Of a DNA stretch of 62,272 nt, positions 23,975 through 35,400 are shown in pieces. Source of the stretch: Phlegmacium glaucopus (taxonomy: Eukaryota; Basidiomycota; Agaricomycetes; Agaricales; Cortinariaceae); NCBI GenBank assembly GCA_015039465.1, contig MU130386.1:1-62272 (forward strand), read 5' to 3'. The notes beneath the pieces are model-generated. The model made no database searches, was not told the origin of the DNA, and was given only the letters and a program-made list of their open reading frames with translations. The position numbers were made by a program, and so were the translations under genes. How positions within the stretch are numbered: position 1 is the stretch's first letter; each line of letters begins with the position of its first letter.

Positions 23975-25369
23975 TTCAAAGAGACAACTTTCCCTGTTTC
24001 TTTAAAGTATTCCTTCTCAACAGCACAACAGACTGCTCGTAAGCCAAGTTTCTTCACAGTATTATGTTTTGCTTGTTCTTCTTGATAGATTGCAATAGTG
24101 TGAGCCATACACTTGCTGTGTCCTTCTCAAAGAGCTTGCTTCTTTTTAGTTGCAGATTGCACTTTACGAGCCATTTTGCAGTGAATTATAAGTCTAAAGG
24201 CAAGCAGAATCACTCTTCATATTTTTTTTCTTCCATTCAATACAAAATTTGTCACCATTCCACCCGACTCACTCCACTTTTACATGCAAGTTGGGAGATG
24301 TCATCATACAGTGGTGTGTGACTGCACATTGTTATCATGACTGTGTGACATCTCCCAAAACAGTTTTTTAACAAGATTGACCTCTGGAGTTCCAAACTCC
24401 ACCAATTTCTGAGATTATTTTTACTGAGGGCAACAGAAGTGTCTCTACTTTAAATTATATGGGTTAATTTTTTGTCTCCGAAAGCTTATAGCTGGTGTAA
24501 TTTCAAAATTCACTTTTGCTCAGAATCCCATTTCAGAATGATTTCCCACCCATATCACTTGTTACAGATGTCTGGAATGTTTAAACACATTTCAGTCATG
24601 AAACATGCTCATACCATCCTAAATATATGCAAGCTTCGAAAGTTTAAGTAGCCATTGCCTCAGAAAGCTCAATTGTACAAGACCTATGCTGTACACTAGA
24701 CTGGTCAAATACTGTAGTGGTGTTATAACTATGACATCACTAAAAGTAAATATGAAAAGAAAAAATACTACTAAATCATTTTGTCAACTAGTGACAACTT
24801 TGAATTGGATTCTTGCAATAGGAGTATATTAATATTAATAAAGCCTAAAGTTGTAAAGTAAATGAGACATATTATTGATTATGTACTATGCCAGACCAAA
24901 AATGATGTACTTCTGATTGGAAATATATTGTGTTGGTGACTTGAATAAATATTTTCATTACAGATACAGGTAAATTGTGCCATGTAACCTGTAAAATAAT
25001 GCAAATAAGTAAATATATTACTTGAATTTTTGCCTTGGGATATAGTGGTTCAAAATGGTTCAAACCGTTTCAGAACCGGTTCTCATATTTCTGGCCAATC
25101 AAGAACCAGAACCAGAACCAGATGGCTGAGGCCGAACCAGAAACAGAACTGAACCAGATACTTGGTTTGGTTTGGTTGGTTCTGGTTCTCTGGACTGGTT
25201 CAGAACTGAACTTTGGCATCCCTAATGGGTCCCTATCTCTGTAGTGCTACAGAGATAGGGACCCATGCTATACCTTACTATATTTTGCTATAACTCACTA
25301 TGGCAAAAATCAGAGTTTGCTGATGTTGTTAATAACATGTTAATAACAGGTTAATAACACAAATTATTA

Positions 25370-25738
25370 CAGCTACTTGCGAAATGGTAGACATTTTGGA
25401 AATTTTCTTATCTGTGCCTTTGTTTACTGTAAACAACCAGATATAGTAAACCGTGCCTCAATGAGGCCTCAATCCAGCTCAATCCTCATTGCTCCACTTT
25501 CCCCCAGGACCCTCACCTCACATGAAATTCACTATGTCATCGCAATATATTGATTGTTGACCCTGTTGGTGACAAGGAGCCTATATTAGATGTAAATAGC
25601 GCAGCCACTCCAAGCCACTCCACTGCCTTCGACTCCTCTAACATCATGCGCATCAATTCTGCCTAAATATGGGTATTTATACAAACAAAGGTGCACATAA
25701 GAAATTTTCCAAAGCGTCTACCATTTCGAAAATAGCTG
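25370..25738. mobile_element. TA-flanked MITE (CAGCT...AGCTG family), copy 1
   Basis: Inverted ends of about 65 bp: CAGCTACTTGCGAAATGGTA on the left against the complement of TACCATTTCGAAAATAGCTG on the right. TA lies on both sides (25368-25369 and 25739-25740). The layout is Tc1/mariner-like and non-coding. A second copy is at 56920-57239. Confidence 0.8.
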
Positions 25739-25773
25739 TAACAGTGTTTGCAATTCAAGCATTACCAATGGTA

Positions 25774-27608
25774 CAGTTGCAGACAACCAAACACAACAAT
25801 TTTGATATCTCATGATCGGGAAGTTTTATGGGACAAACTGATTTCAGATTTGGATTCAGCGGGTTGAAATATGTCAAAAAACATGTCTCCGAAGTTTCTC
25901 CCACGACCCTTTAGGGTGGCCAATTTTTTTGGACCAAAAGTTGTAAAAAAATGTATGCTACCTCGGTTCAGAATAGCATCAGTCAACATCATTGGCAATT
26001 CATTGCTCTATTATAAACCTGTCAATGTTGTTTTTGTTTCCTAACAGCCCATGTGGCAGCGTTAGATCACCGGATTGTGTTCGTAGGGTATCAATACAGT
26101 TGTTTTCATATTGATAGTAATAATACACATTTAGTCGGAGTTGGAATTTGGTGTTTTTCTTGTAGAGGACATTGAAGTGGAGATAACCTACTGTTCTTAG
26201 TACTCTCAGCTTGCAAGCAAACTCTAATAAATGTTAGAGTTCAAGTTTTGAGGATCGACATGAAAACAGCCTCCATGTCAAGAATTTAAAACATGATCAT
26301 ACTGGCTACTAAGTAGTATACTGCCACAGTGGCACATCATGGTTTTAAACAATGTCAACAAGAGAAAGAGATAGAGAAAATAAAGGCTACTTGGAATAAA
26401 GGCTACTTGGAAAGACAACGCATGGAAATGAAATATTGAAAAATGTCATGTGAAAGCCAAAAATCACATACTTTTACTGATGTCACAGAGTGTCACAGGT
26501 ATTTTGTTCCATTTTTTCTGCCACAACCCTTAGTCTAAACCCAAATCAGCAAACATAATCATGTTTATCCCATTGAGAGCTTTTGATTTAGCTTTCTCAC
26601 ATTTTTCCTAATTTTTTTGAGGGGGGTGGCCAATTTTTGGGGTTTATCGGCCCAAAATTTTTGATCTAAGGAAATCGGCACATAGAAATATGTTCATTAG
26701 GGTGCAATATACATGTTTCAGCAGTTTTTGACTATTCTGAATGTTTGTGGCAGCGTGCATAATTCGGGGTATCAAAATTGTCGTGTTTGGTTGTCTGCAA
26801 CTGGGATTAAACTATCCAGAAACCTCCGTTTCTAAGAAGAAACCCGGGGTTTCTAAATAAGTTATCCAGAAACGTGGGTTCCTCCCCAAAGTCGCTTATC
26901 GGCACTAAATCGGCAGTCTATATTTTCCCTTCTGACATTGAAAGTCCAACCAACGATCGGTTGGCTGCAAAGACATATAGTAGTGCACCTCCAGGGGACT
27001 ATCATGTATTTGAATCTACATATTTCGGCTGTAGTATAACTAGATACTCTCCATACAAAATTCATAATCTGTGGATTACTATTGACCCCAGAGGATCAAG
27101 GGACAATTCAAGGTGTAAAAATGTACAAAATATATTATAATTTATATCACAGGACTACTACATATAATGTTTGAATGTATAGATACTTTGCTTTCAATGT
27201 TAATATGAGCCTATTATTCATGCATGTATACTATCCAGATGATGATGAGCAGGGTGAAAACTTCAGTCCACACAAGGTTGCATGAGACAAGATGCTCCAG
27301 GGACAGCAGATAGACGAAGTCTAATCATGAGAAAGGTAAGCGGGGTTGAATGTTGGGCATGTAGAGATCAAAATAAATAATTTGAACGGGCTCAGCGCTC
27401 AACGTTCAACCCTCACCCCAATTGAACGATATGCTACATCTAGCCGGCACGAGTTCGGCACTATTATTGAACCCCGACCTGGGGGTTTCTGATAACATAT
27501 ACAAACAACCTTGCTCAGCTCATGGAGGGGGGTTTCTTCCCAACATCTTTGAAACCCCGGGTTTCTTTTAGAAACGGGGGTTTCTGGATAGCTTTATCCC
27601 CGCAACTG
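25774..27608. mobile_element. Pogo-like MITE with nested insertion
   Basis: Left end CAGTTGCAGACAACCAAACA and right end TGTTTGGTTGTCTGCAACTG are inverted copies extending about 35 bp. TA flanks at 25772-25773 and 27609-27610. The right end is split by the element at 26804-27600, which landed within the last eight bases. No intact transposase; an old AT-rich internal region of about 1 kb. Confidence 0.75.
26804..27600. mobile_element. hAT-like MITE inserted in the end of a pogo-like MITE
   Basis: Inverted ends of about 45 bp (GGATTAAACTATCCAGAAAC left, GTTTCTGGATAGCTTTATCC right), with the striking GAAACCCGGGGTTTC motif inside each arm. Flanks TGCAACTG (26796-26803) and CGCAACTG (27601-27608) form an 8-bp duplication that differs only at one CpG/TpG. 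The element boundary is certain to within about one base. Confidence 0.75.
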
Positions 27609-27610
27609 TA

Positions 27611-28572
27611 CCCTACCCTGCACCAAACCCATGGTCCAGTCCACGGTTCGATCAATTGGTATTTAGGCTGATGAATTAATGAGTCATGACAGGTCATCGA
27701 TTAATCGACACCTCGCAGCACTCGTGAGGCTCTGACGTTGCTTGTGAATTCCAGGGATACCGGAGGCAAAGTCGTGGAAATTAAAAGTCGATCGGGAGTG
27801 TGAGTATCGACATTGATCGGCGTTTCATCGCTCTCTGATCCCTCGCCTCGGCAGGATAATTGGTTGTAAGTCTCGATTGTAAGTAATTGTACACTTCGCA
27901 GGTGGACTGCTATTAACAAGTTCTGCTTCGCCGCTCACCCTCACAGTAGCGAGTGGGGTTTGCTATGAACGTAACGGCATAAATCCTACGAAAAGTATCT
28001 TTATAAAGTACAGTGTGTATTCATGATCCGCCCATTTTAGATCAGAGTAAATGCAAATGTGCGGTTGACGTCTGGTAAGGTTTTTTGAGTTCAGTTCCAG
28101 CTTCACTGGAGTCGAAACCCTCTCAACCTATACTGTACCTTTCATAACCCATAAACCATTACTAGGGTATACCATAGCGCTAGTGCTACCTATCCACCAA
28201 CTCGGTACGCGGGGATTTGACAGAATACAATAACCTTAGGTCTCCTACTTACATTCAATATCCCCATATGTACGCCTTCGAAAACCAATGAACTGTGGCG
28301 ACTCTACGTAATCACAGGGTGTTATGCACATATCGGGCCGTTCTTCTATAGAAACGTTGTCGCGTGGGAAGTCGATGAGATGAGTCGTGTTGGCTCTGTG
28401 GCTTCCACAGCAACTCTAAAAATATGCAAAACTGATGCTGAGTAGCCCTTCACGGACCACCCTCGCTCTCATAGATACAGTTAAGCCTCAGTATACGTCC
28501 TAGCACAGCTTTCTGCCTTATAAAGTGTTCGGATTCTTTCCGGGCCCCAGTTACAATTCTGCCCCTCTCCAA
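27611..28572. other. CpG-normal intergenic region upstream of the caspase gene
   Basis: Marks the transition from CpG-poor transposon sequence to the CpG-normal gene island. No coding sequence is recognised except upstream signals of the caspase-like gene. Confidence 0.4.
28519..28524 (+). promoter_or_regulatory. TATA box of the caspase-like gene
   Basis: TATAAA about 50 bp before the first candidate ATG (28573). Position and sequence fit a fungal core promoter; the transcription start is not known. Confidence 0.5.
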
Positions 28573-30909
28573 ATGCGCGTTCCTGACATCCTTCAACATC
28601 TAGAATTTTGGGTGACCGCCCGGTTAGGCCATATGAGAAGGAAACGGAATCCCGCTGCAGCCGAACTGAACGTGAGCCCCGTTAAGTTCGTCCTTCTCCT
28701 GACATTCGAGACTACTACTCACTCTACGCCGTGGACAGCGTCCAAGACGCCTCCGCACCACTGGCACAGGTATCATATCGTGTTACAGAACGCCCCATTT
28801 TTGCTTTGGTTATTGGAATTAACCACTACCAGGGCGGCAGTCCTCCAACGCTACGCGGATGTGTCCATGACTGCGAAACTGTTTTCGCCTACCTAAAAGA
28901 TACGCTCCACGTCCCTGAAACGAACATAGCACTCCTTAAGGATGAGCAAGCTAGTCGGCAAAAAATCCTCGACACCTTCGAGAGCCACTTCATCAATAAT
29001 TCGGCTATAACTCGAGGAGACGCGATCATCTTCTACTTTGCCGGTCATGGATCACACCAGAGGGCTCCCACTGATTGGCACTCTGAAGATAGCAGAATAG
29101 AGACGATTTGTCCATACGATGCTGCGAAAGCATCTGGCATTCCGGATTACACCTTCACTCATCTCTTGCGACAGCTGGCGTTTCGTAAAGGGAATAACGT
29201 CGTACGTGCGCTTTATACAATAATCTTTTGATGCAAAGTTTGATTGTTTTCTATTCAGACATTGATTCTCGACTCCTGTCACTCAGGCGGGATGGGCCGG
29301 GCGGAAATGGAAACAGTTGGGGATGTTCCATTAACCCGGTGCTACGACCCACCGAACGATTTACCTGCCCTTCCTGTTGACCTAGACCGTAGAATATGGT
29401 CATGGAATCCTGATGGTGGACGATCTGAGAATTTACCGAAACCTGAGCTACCTGGATCTCTCTACAAAGCCATGGAAACACATGTCCTCTTGGCCGCATG
29501 TCAACCCCGTCAGCGTGCTAGGGAGATACAGGATTGCGGGGTATGGTCAGGAGCTTTCACAACGGCCCTAATCGCTTCCCTCAAAGCATGGGATCCAAGT
29601 ACGTCTTCCTTGACCTACTCACGTTTGATGGAACACCTTTCGCCGTTGGACGGCCAGCACCCTCATTGTGAGGGGAACAACAAGGTTCGACGCCTATTCA
29701 GCCCATCTGACCATCATAAGGACGATCCCTCATGGTTCGTCGTTACGGCGGCAGATAGCGCAACCGACAATGCCTATTATGTAGCAGCAGGTTATATGCT
29801 TGGAATTGTCAAGGACACCGAGTTCATCACTCACCCTCCGAAGGGCTTTACTCCAATTACGCTAGTGGCTACGATTGTCGAAGAGTTCCGTTGCCTGGCT
29901 GTTCCACTCCGCGATTCGCAAGTGCCTTCCGCTTCCATCCTTCCACACCATTCGAGAGCAACCGTCTTGAAATGGACAACGAAATGGTTACGAGTGGAAC
30001 TGGACCCTCGAGATGCGTTCCCGCATATCACCGAGGACAACGAAACACTCTTTTCTATCGTGGAATCTGGCGGGGAGCTGAAGGCTTCTCATCCAGATAG
30101 TGCGTCAAGGACCGTGCAGCTGGTTAGAAATGACCCTCTCATACGTTCACAGCCTGAATGCCACCAGATATCAATCTATTCCGATACATTCACTTGCTAT
30201 TACCTCAACAAGGTTGCCCGCTTCCATTTCTTCTTGTATCAACACAACGCGTCCTATAATTCGTCACAACTCTCTCGCAGTTTAAATGGCTCTGCCCCCA
30301 ATACCATTTCTGTCACGGCTTCTCTCCAACGCTTGAGTTTAGCTCCAACGCTTACAGGACCCGCATCATTTATGCCAACTGGTGATAACCTCTTCCAAGT
30401 ACCAGCACATGCGGACGTCATGAGAACGGCACTGGCAGGTGTCGCTGTCCTAGAGGGATCGGCTTCTGAGTTCCAATATGCGTTGACTCTAGAAAACCAC
30501 ACATGCACCGATTTCTTCCCGTATGTATTCTTCTTCGATCCCCGGAAATATGTCATTGAGGTAAGCCTAATAAAATTTCAATTACTTCCTTTGAGGGATT
30601 GATATACCTGCATTTAAGCCTCTGTACTTGCCGCATTCCCCTAGATCTCATCCCCTGACTCGTCACGGCACAAACAACTCGACCTTAGGAATTGGATATG
30701 GGGCGCAGGGGACTGATAGCCTGAGTTTCTCCCTTCCTGAAGGATTTGATCACGACTCCGCATTTCTCAAGGTCTTTGTATCGACGGTTTACATCAACAT
30801 GGAGGCCATTGTGACGAACTCTGCGAGACTTGACCTGAAAAAGACCAATTCGCATCCTATTGAGCTATGCTGGAATTCTTGGGTCTATCTAATTACTGTG
30901 CGCCGTTAA
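28573..30909 (+). CDS. Caspase-like peptidase C14 (metacaspase-type)
   Basis: Cysteine-peptidase fold with the His-Cys dyad intact: YFAGHGSH (His about 126) and LDSCHSGG (Cys about 184). The domain opens with PIFALVIGINHYQ and LRGCVHDCETVFAYL and continues to LLAACQPRQRAREI and GAFTTALIASLKA. My model has exons 28573-28671, 28770-29201, 29259-30560 and 30619-30909, GT-AG introns and matching phases, about 707 aa. The last three are firm. Exon 1 is uncertain, because coding also seems open upstream of 28770 in the same frame. Beyond about residue 330 lies a C-terminal region of unknown role, as I recall from agaric relatives. Family knowledge: metacaspases cleave after Arg/Lys and act in stress or death responses. 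CpG-normal; the next gene downstream, on the same strand, is the CHAT-TPR gene. Confidence 0.88.
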
Positions 30910-32466
30910 TCCTTTGTTTGCAATCTTTGTACCCAGTTTGCGCTACCTCTTTATATATTCTAGTCTTTTGTCGCATTTATGGTACTGTACCTTTTCGACC
31001 GATGCGTTACGCTAATAGTTCAATGGGCAAAGTTCACCGAGGGCTGTGATGTGTGACATTACCAGAAGACAGTTGGTTCGCCCCGAAATTTTCGCCTGGT
31101 CATCAGTCATTTAAGGATGTGAACACCTATGTCAGTGAACAATTACTGTCACATGTCATACCCCATGAACACTTGGTCGAAATGGTACAGTATACTTAAA
31201 CCTGGGTCCTCTATCAACACGTTGCAAGCAGTTGACCGTGTCACCAGGTGCTCAATAGCACGCTGGATTGAGGCGAACAAGGTCCGAAATGAAAGGGCAT
31301 GGGTAACAACAATAGACCCTGGGCCGCAATGGCACAGGGTGAGCGAGCTAACGTCCAATCGTGGCCATCGACGTCCTAATTTTGGTTGATCTTGTGAACA
31401 CGTTGGAACCAGTTAGCAGTTGGCCAGCAACATGTGAACAGAAGCAAATCCTGTAAGCTACGAAATTCAGCTTTCAAACGCCCCCCTGGATGTCGATAAT
31501 GACCAAAAACAGGGAGACAACGAACCTACATTTCTTTCGGAACAGCTCTCGCGTTTCCCCCCTACTTTGAACCCAGCTATACTGGTCGTCGTGTCAAGCT
31601 TCCGAATATATACATCGAACGGTTACCGGTCTATCTCCCCAGCCGGCGATCACAGCCAACTAAATATCAATCGTTTCGATGAACATCGGACTTACGTAGG
31701 AAAGCCTCATGATCAGTTGACTTCAGTCTTCGTACATAGATGAGTCATTTGGCATTGAGATAAGTATGACCACTTCCTTCGGAACTCACGTAGTAAGCCT
31801 CATGTTCAACTGACTTCACATGTAGGTGCAGCATTTGACATCGAAGTACCAAGAAGCACCAGTGTGTAAAGGCGTGGAGCGAGGGCGAACACGTTGTGGT
31901 GCTGCCCATTTTTCCACCCTTTAAACAGCTGGGAGCGAGTGCCGTTGGATGGTAGTTGCCCGAAGGTGATGGATTGTCGGTGTGGTGTGTCCGGTTGGTG
32001 GCAAAGTTGAATTGTGGCTGTAGCCGCCTCGCAAGGGAGGTGGCTGGATACTGTACCGACCACTTTCCTCTTCAAGCAAGCTCGCCGTGACAACGAGGCG
32101 GGCGCGTCTCTACCATCAAACTTTTCCTGTTTTTTGCCTCCGACTTTAAACTCCGTCGGATCCAGAGAGATCGTGCCTATAACGGCGGGAACGAGACTAG
32201 GTCTTGGTACGAGACTAGTCATTTCTTGACATTCTTCTTTAATCTGATCTATTAGAGGCATCGAGGGTGGACTCGAGAGGATAGTAGGGACCAAAACAGA
32301 GTTTTGTCGGAGATGTCCGCGAAACTTGACAGATCTAAGAGAAACCGAGCGTGCATCAGCGTGTGTAACTTCACGAAATGGTACGGGTACCGTTTCATGC
32401 AGCATGTCACTCATATCCGGTGTGCTCGGATACGTCCAAGGTACTCTTTCTTCGTTGTTCTTTTAA
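30910..32466. other. Intergenic between caspase-like and CHAT-TPR genes
   Basis: About 1.5 kb without a convincing gene. A 202-codon minus-strand open frame (32414-31806) has no recognisable motifs and is probably chance. Direct repeats near 31680-31810 (GACTTACGTAGGAAAGCCTC / CTCACGTAGTAAGCCTCATG, each followed by GTTGACTTCA-like text) are visible. Upstream exon(s) of the CHAT-TPR gene may lie in 32280-32460. Confidence 0.35.
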
Positions 32467-35400
32467 GTGCATCTAGCAAACGCTGCCCCTCGTTCTGGGG
32501 CTCTTCTCCAAATCTCTCAATTTACTGGTATACTTCAGGCAGAATTATCCGCGAAAACGATGCAGGGGATCGCATGTGCAGCTGACGGTGTGCCCCAGCT
32601 CTACTACACATATCTCGATGCTCATAAACCAACCATAGAAAGCTCTGGCGATGATCATGGCTGGATTGACGATCTCGATGAACTGGTTGCTCACCACCGT
32701 AGAGCTCTCGAACGCTGTCCTGTCGATGCTGTTGACCGACATGCGTACATGAACAACCTCGCCACCGCACTCAAAGAACGTTTCGAGCTCCAGAGGCCGG
32801 ACCATACCGAAGGCCTCGATGAAGCCATCAAGTGGTACCGCAAGTCTAATTCACATATGCCGATCAACGATGCTCGTCGCTCCATTGTACTGCACAACTT
32901 ATCCGAAGCACTCGTATCCCGCTTCGATAAAACACGTCGAAGAGAGGATCTCGATGAAGCTATCGCAATTGGCCATGCTTCAATCTTCCTTTCTCGACCT
33001 TCTCATTCACTTCGTCATGTTTTCATTACCAATACCGCCGGGAAATTAGCGTCCCGTTTTGCCCTCTTCGACTCGAAGCAAGACCTGGATGAAGAGATTC
33101 GCCTGCGCCAAGATTTAATAACACATCTGCCCTCAGATCATCCCGCATACATCAAAGGTCTAACTGTCGTTATTTTCAGATTGCAGGCTCGTTTCGAGAG
33201 ATATAGGCAGTTGGGAGATATTGACCGAATAATCGAATTCCTCTGGTTGACGTTTGCCAACCTTCCAATCGACAACGCCACCCCCCATATAGGGTGCTTG
33301 GTTGCATTAGCAGCGGAGCTGGAGCGCCGCCACAGTCTCCTTCACCAGCAGGAGGATCTCGACGACGCAATTACCTTGTCATACCACGCTCTCGACCTCT
33401 CCCCAGAGGATAATCCCCTCATAGTTGGTTGTCTCATTCGTATGCTTAGGTGGCGCTTCCAGCAGTCTGGTGACCTTGAAGATCTGGGGGAGGTGATACG
33501 TTTCGGCTGGACAGCAATATCCATCCCCTCCCTTGAATCCTTCGAATGCTTCATATTCACCAATGGCCTTGCAGTAGATTTATTCATTCACTTCAATTCA
33601 TTGGAGTGTAGGGATGATCTGGAAGACTCCATCGCGCTTAGTCGCAGAGCCCGCGAAATCTGTCCAAGTGATTATCCTGAGAAGTACAAGTTATCGCTCG
33701 GACTTGCAATTCGTATCATGAAGCGCTTTACAATCATTGGACGGATAGAAGACCTCCAAGAGTCCATCTTCCTTCACTTGGAGACGCTTAAACTGTCATC
33801 ATCGGCCCATATAGGTTGTGTCATTGCAACATTCATCCCCGATATTTCCGATGGGGTGAAAAAGCTTTTTGAAAGGCTTTCCGATACAGCGACATCTGAA
33901 GACGGTCTACACCTCTGTAGCCAGGCCCTTGAAGAGCTCAAGTCCTTAACCATGCACCCCGAGTCCAGACACGACAGACACCTTTCCAATACTGCTGGTG
34001 TTCTGATGGCCTGTCTGACGGAACATGCCCGTCGCATGAATATCAACGAGACCACACGGAGTCTTTACCGAATGCTTGCTCTTAGCATCTCGAATTTGGG
34101 AGATTTTTCATCTCCTGTCGTTGACCTTGCAAAGCGCTTCCTAGAGGTTGGTCGGACTTACGACTTGGACAAAACCGTGATACTTCACCGTAATGCGCTT
34201 ACTCTCTTTCCTTCTGGCCACGACCACCACGCCATTTGTGTCAGCAATCTTGCAACCAGTTTGATGCTGTGTTTTAACCAAACCAATTCTCTTGAATACC
34301 TCAACGAAGCAGTCGACTGTTATCGCGAAGCCTTAAAAAGCAGCCAACCGCAGTATCATAACGAAATTGCAACCAACTTTGTTCAGTGTCTGCTCGTTCG
34401 CTTCGGATATATTGGCAACTTCGCTGATCTCGTCGAAGCCATGGACATTTACCGAGAAACTCTCCTGCATCGGGGCGCTCAGAATATTAGCTATATTCCA
34501 TCGAAAGAATCCTCAGCGTCCTTGCAGAATCGGCTTGATCGGCTTGGTCGGCTTGATTCAACAAAGACCTTCGATGAGGCCGTCGAGGTCTGCTGTGAAG
34601 CTGTCATCCTTGCCCCTCCCGGGGACCCTGATCGACCTATGGCCACTGGGGGAGCTGAGAAGACCTTTGATACCGGAGTCAAAACGCACAAGGAGCTGTT
34701 GAGCTGGAGCAAGAAGCTTCAAGAACATGAAAGTGAGACTTTATTCATTTTATCGGCATATCTGGGCTCCGGCTTGAAAGGGCCCATTGTTTCTGCTCAA
34801 TTCTTGTTCATCCTCGCTCGTTTATACATCGTGCAGCATGACTGGGATCTCGCTTTTTCGATCTATGATACCTCCTCCGACCATGGCTCAGTGACGACGT
34901 GTTTCAGGGCAGCACTAGTCTGGGTGCGCCTCGCACGCGAACGTCGGCACCCTTCCGCCCACCATGCTTATTCGAGAGCTTTCTTGCTTTCCGAACGGCT
35001 CATTGCCATGAGGCCCACTATAGAGTCGCAGTACAAATTCCTTACCAGCAATGCGGCGAGGGAGCTATCTTCACATGCCGCTTCATATTTGATTCAGGAA
35101 GGTCACCTGGAGGCCTCTGTGGAGATGCTGGAACGGGGGAGGCGTCAGTTATGGTCCAAGTTACAGACTTACAGGCACCCATTCAATCCACTTCTGACAT
35201 CCATCAAGAACCACTCTGGGGTCGGTAGCCCGGCGGAAAGCAGCACAAATGAGGAGACGTTGATCGCTGAGGTTCCTTCAGAGTTGGATACAGAGGATGA
35301 ACGTACAACCATTTTCGGGGCTCAGTCCGCAGACCTGGATGATGAGAGTGCTTTTCTTACAGGCATCGGCTCGGAGTTGGGACGCATCACCACATTTACC

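Larger units (their letters stand above)
20630..24174 (-). pseudogene. DDE-1 (pogo-type) transposase, interrupted
   Basis: Reads MARKVQSATKKKQ from 24174, continues to the LTR at 23974, resumes after 23277, and then runs KEHVDEICHAWLGPKFPE and VGKQWTYQFVEKH (23129-23040). It continues with the catalytic core WAMDEAGFQA (first Asp) and ILYVDGHQSH (second Asp), then CYPPHGTHVYQGLD and FQKTGIIPFDQNA. The frame passes the second LTR (21850-21272) and ends in an acidic/Lys-rich tail at 20630. An intron with GT-AG ends (about 22650-22600) restores the frame. Defects: two LTR insertions, a stop soon after the start, a stop and frame changes before KEHVDEI, and a stop just after DGHQSHIT. It cannot encode a full transposase now. 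Confidence 0.88.
20427..24714 (-). mobile_element. Pogo/Tc1-mariner superfamily DNA transposon
   Basis: Terminal inverted repeats CAGTATTTGACC...GGTCAAATACTG, with imperfect similarity further in (GTACACTA words). It is flanked by TA on both sides (20425-20426 and 24715-24716), as expected for this superfamily. Inserted in the hAT MITE; the pre-insertion sequence can be read in MITE copies 1 and 3. It contains one minus-strand DDE transposase gene and two family A LTR insertions. Subtracting those LTRs leaves an element of about 3.0 kb. Confidence 0.93.
19772..25224. mobile_element. hAT-type MITE copy 2, interrupted by an LTR and a pogo element
   Basis: Starts TAGGGATGCCAAAGTTCAGT and ends ...CTTTGGCATCCCTA, flanked by exact 8-bp duplications ATGGGTCC at 19764-19771 and 25225-25232. 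Internal sequence matches copy 1 in reverse orientation in three pieces (19772-19965, 20367-20426, 24715-25224), separated by the LTR at 19966 and the pogo element at 20427. This proves that the MITE landed first. Confidence 0.92.
19704..25325. mobile_element. Fold-back element split by a hAT MITE (outer level of a nest)
   Basis: CATCAGCAAACTCTGATTTT and following text at 19704-19771 is the inverted complement of 25262-25325, through GGTATAGCATGGGTCC. After the hAT MITE the arm continues CTATCTCTGTAG, turns, and repeats in reverse. Without the insertion this is a hairpin of about 160-170 bp with arms of about 80 bp. No flanking duplication was found. Confidence 0.75.

Noticed and set aside
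19772..25224. Treating 19.8-25.2 kb as one large autonomous hAT transposon
   Set aside because: The only transposase inside is pogo-type with its own CAGT ends and TA duplication; the hAT parts alone reconstruct a non-coding MITE.
28525..28896. Open frame running into the caspase gene's first exons
   Set aside because: Beyond 28672 its translation is the wrong frame of the caspase coding sequence; only its first 33 codons may be used, as exon 1.
31806..32414. 202-codon minus-strand open frame between the caspase and CHAT-TPR genes
   Set aside because: No motif, no composition bias typical of protein, and it overlaps the likely upstream region of the CHAT-TPR gene; chance opening in CpG-normal DNA is more likely.
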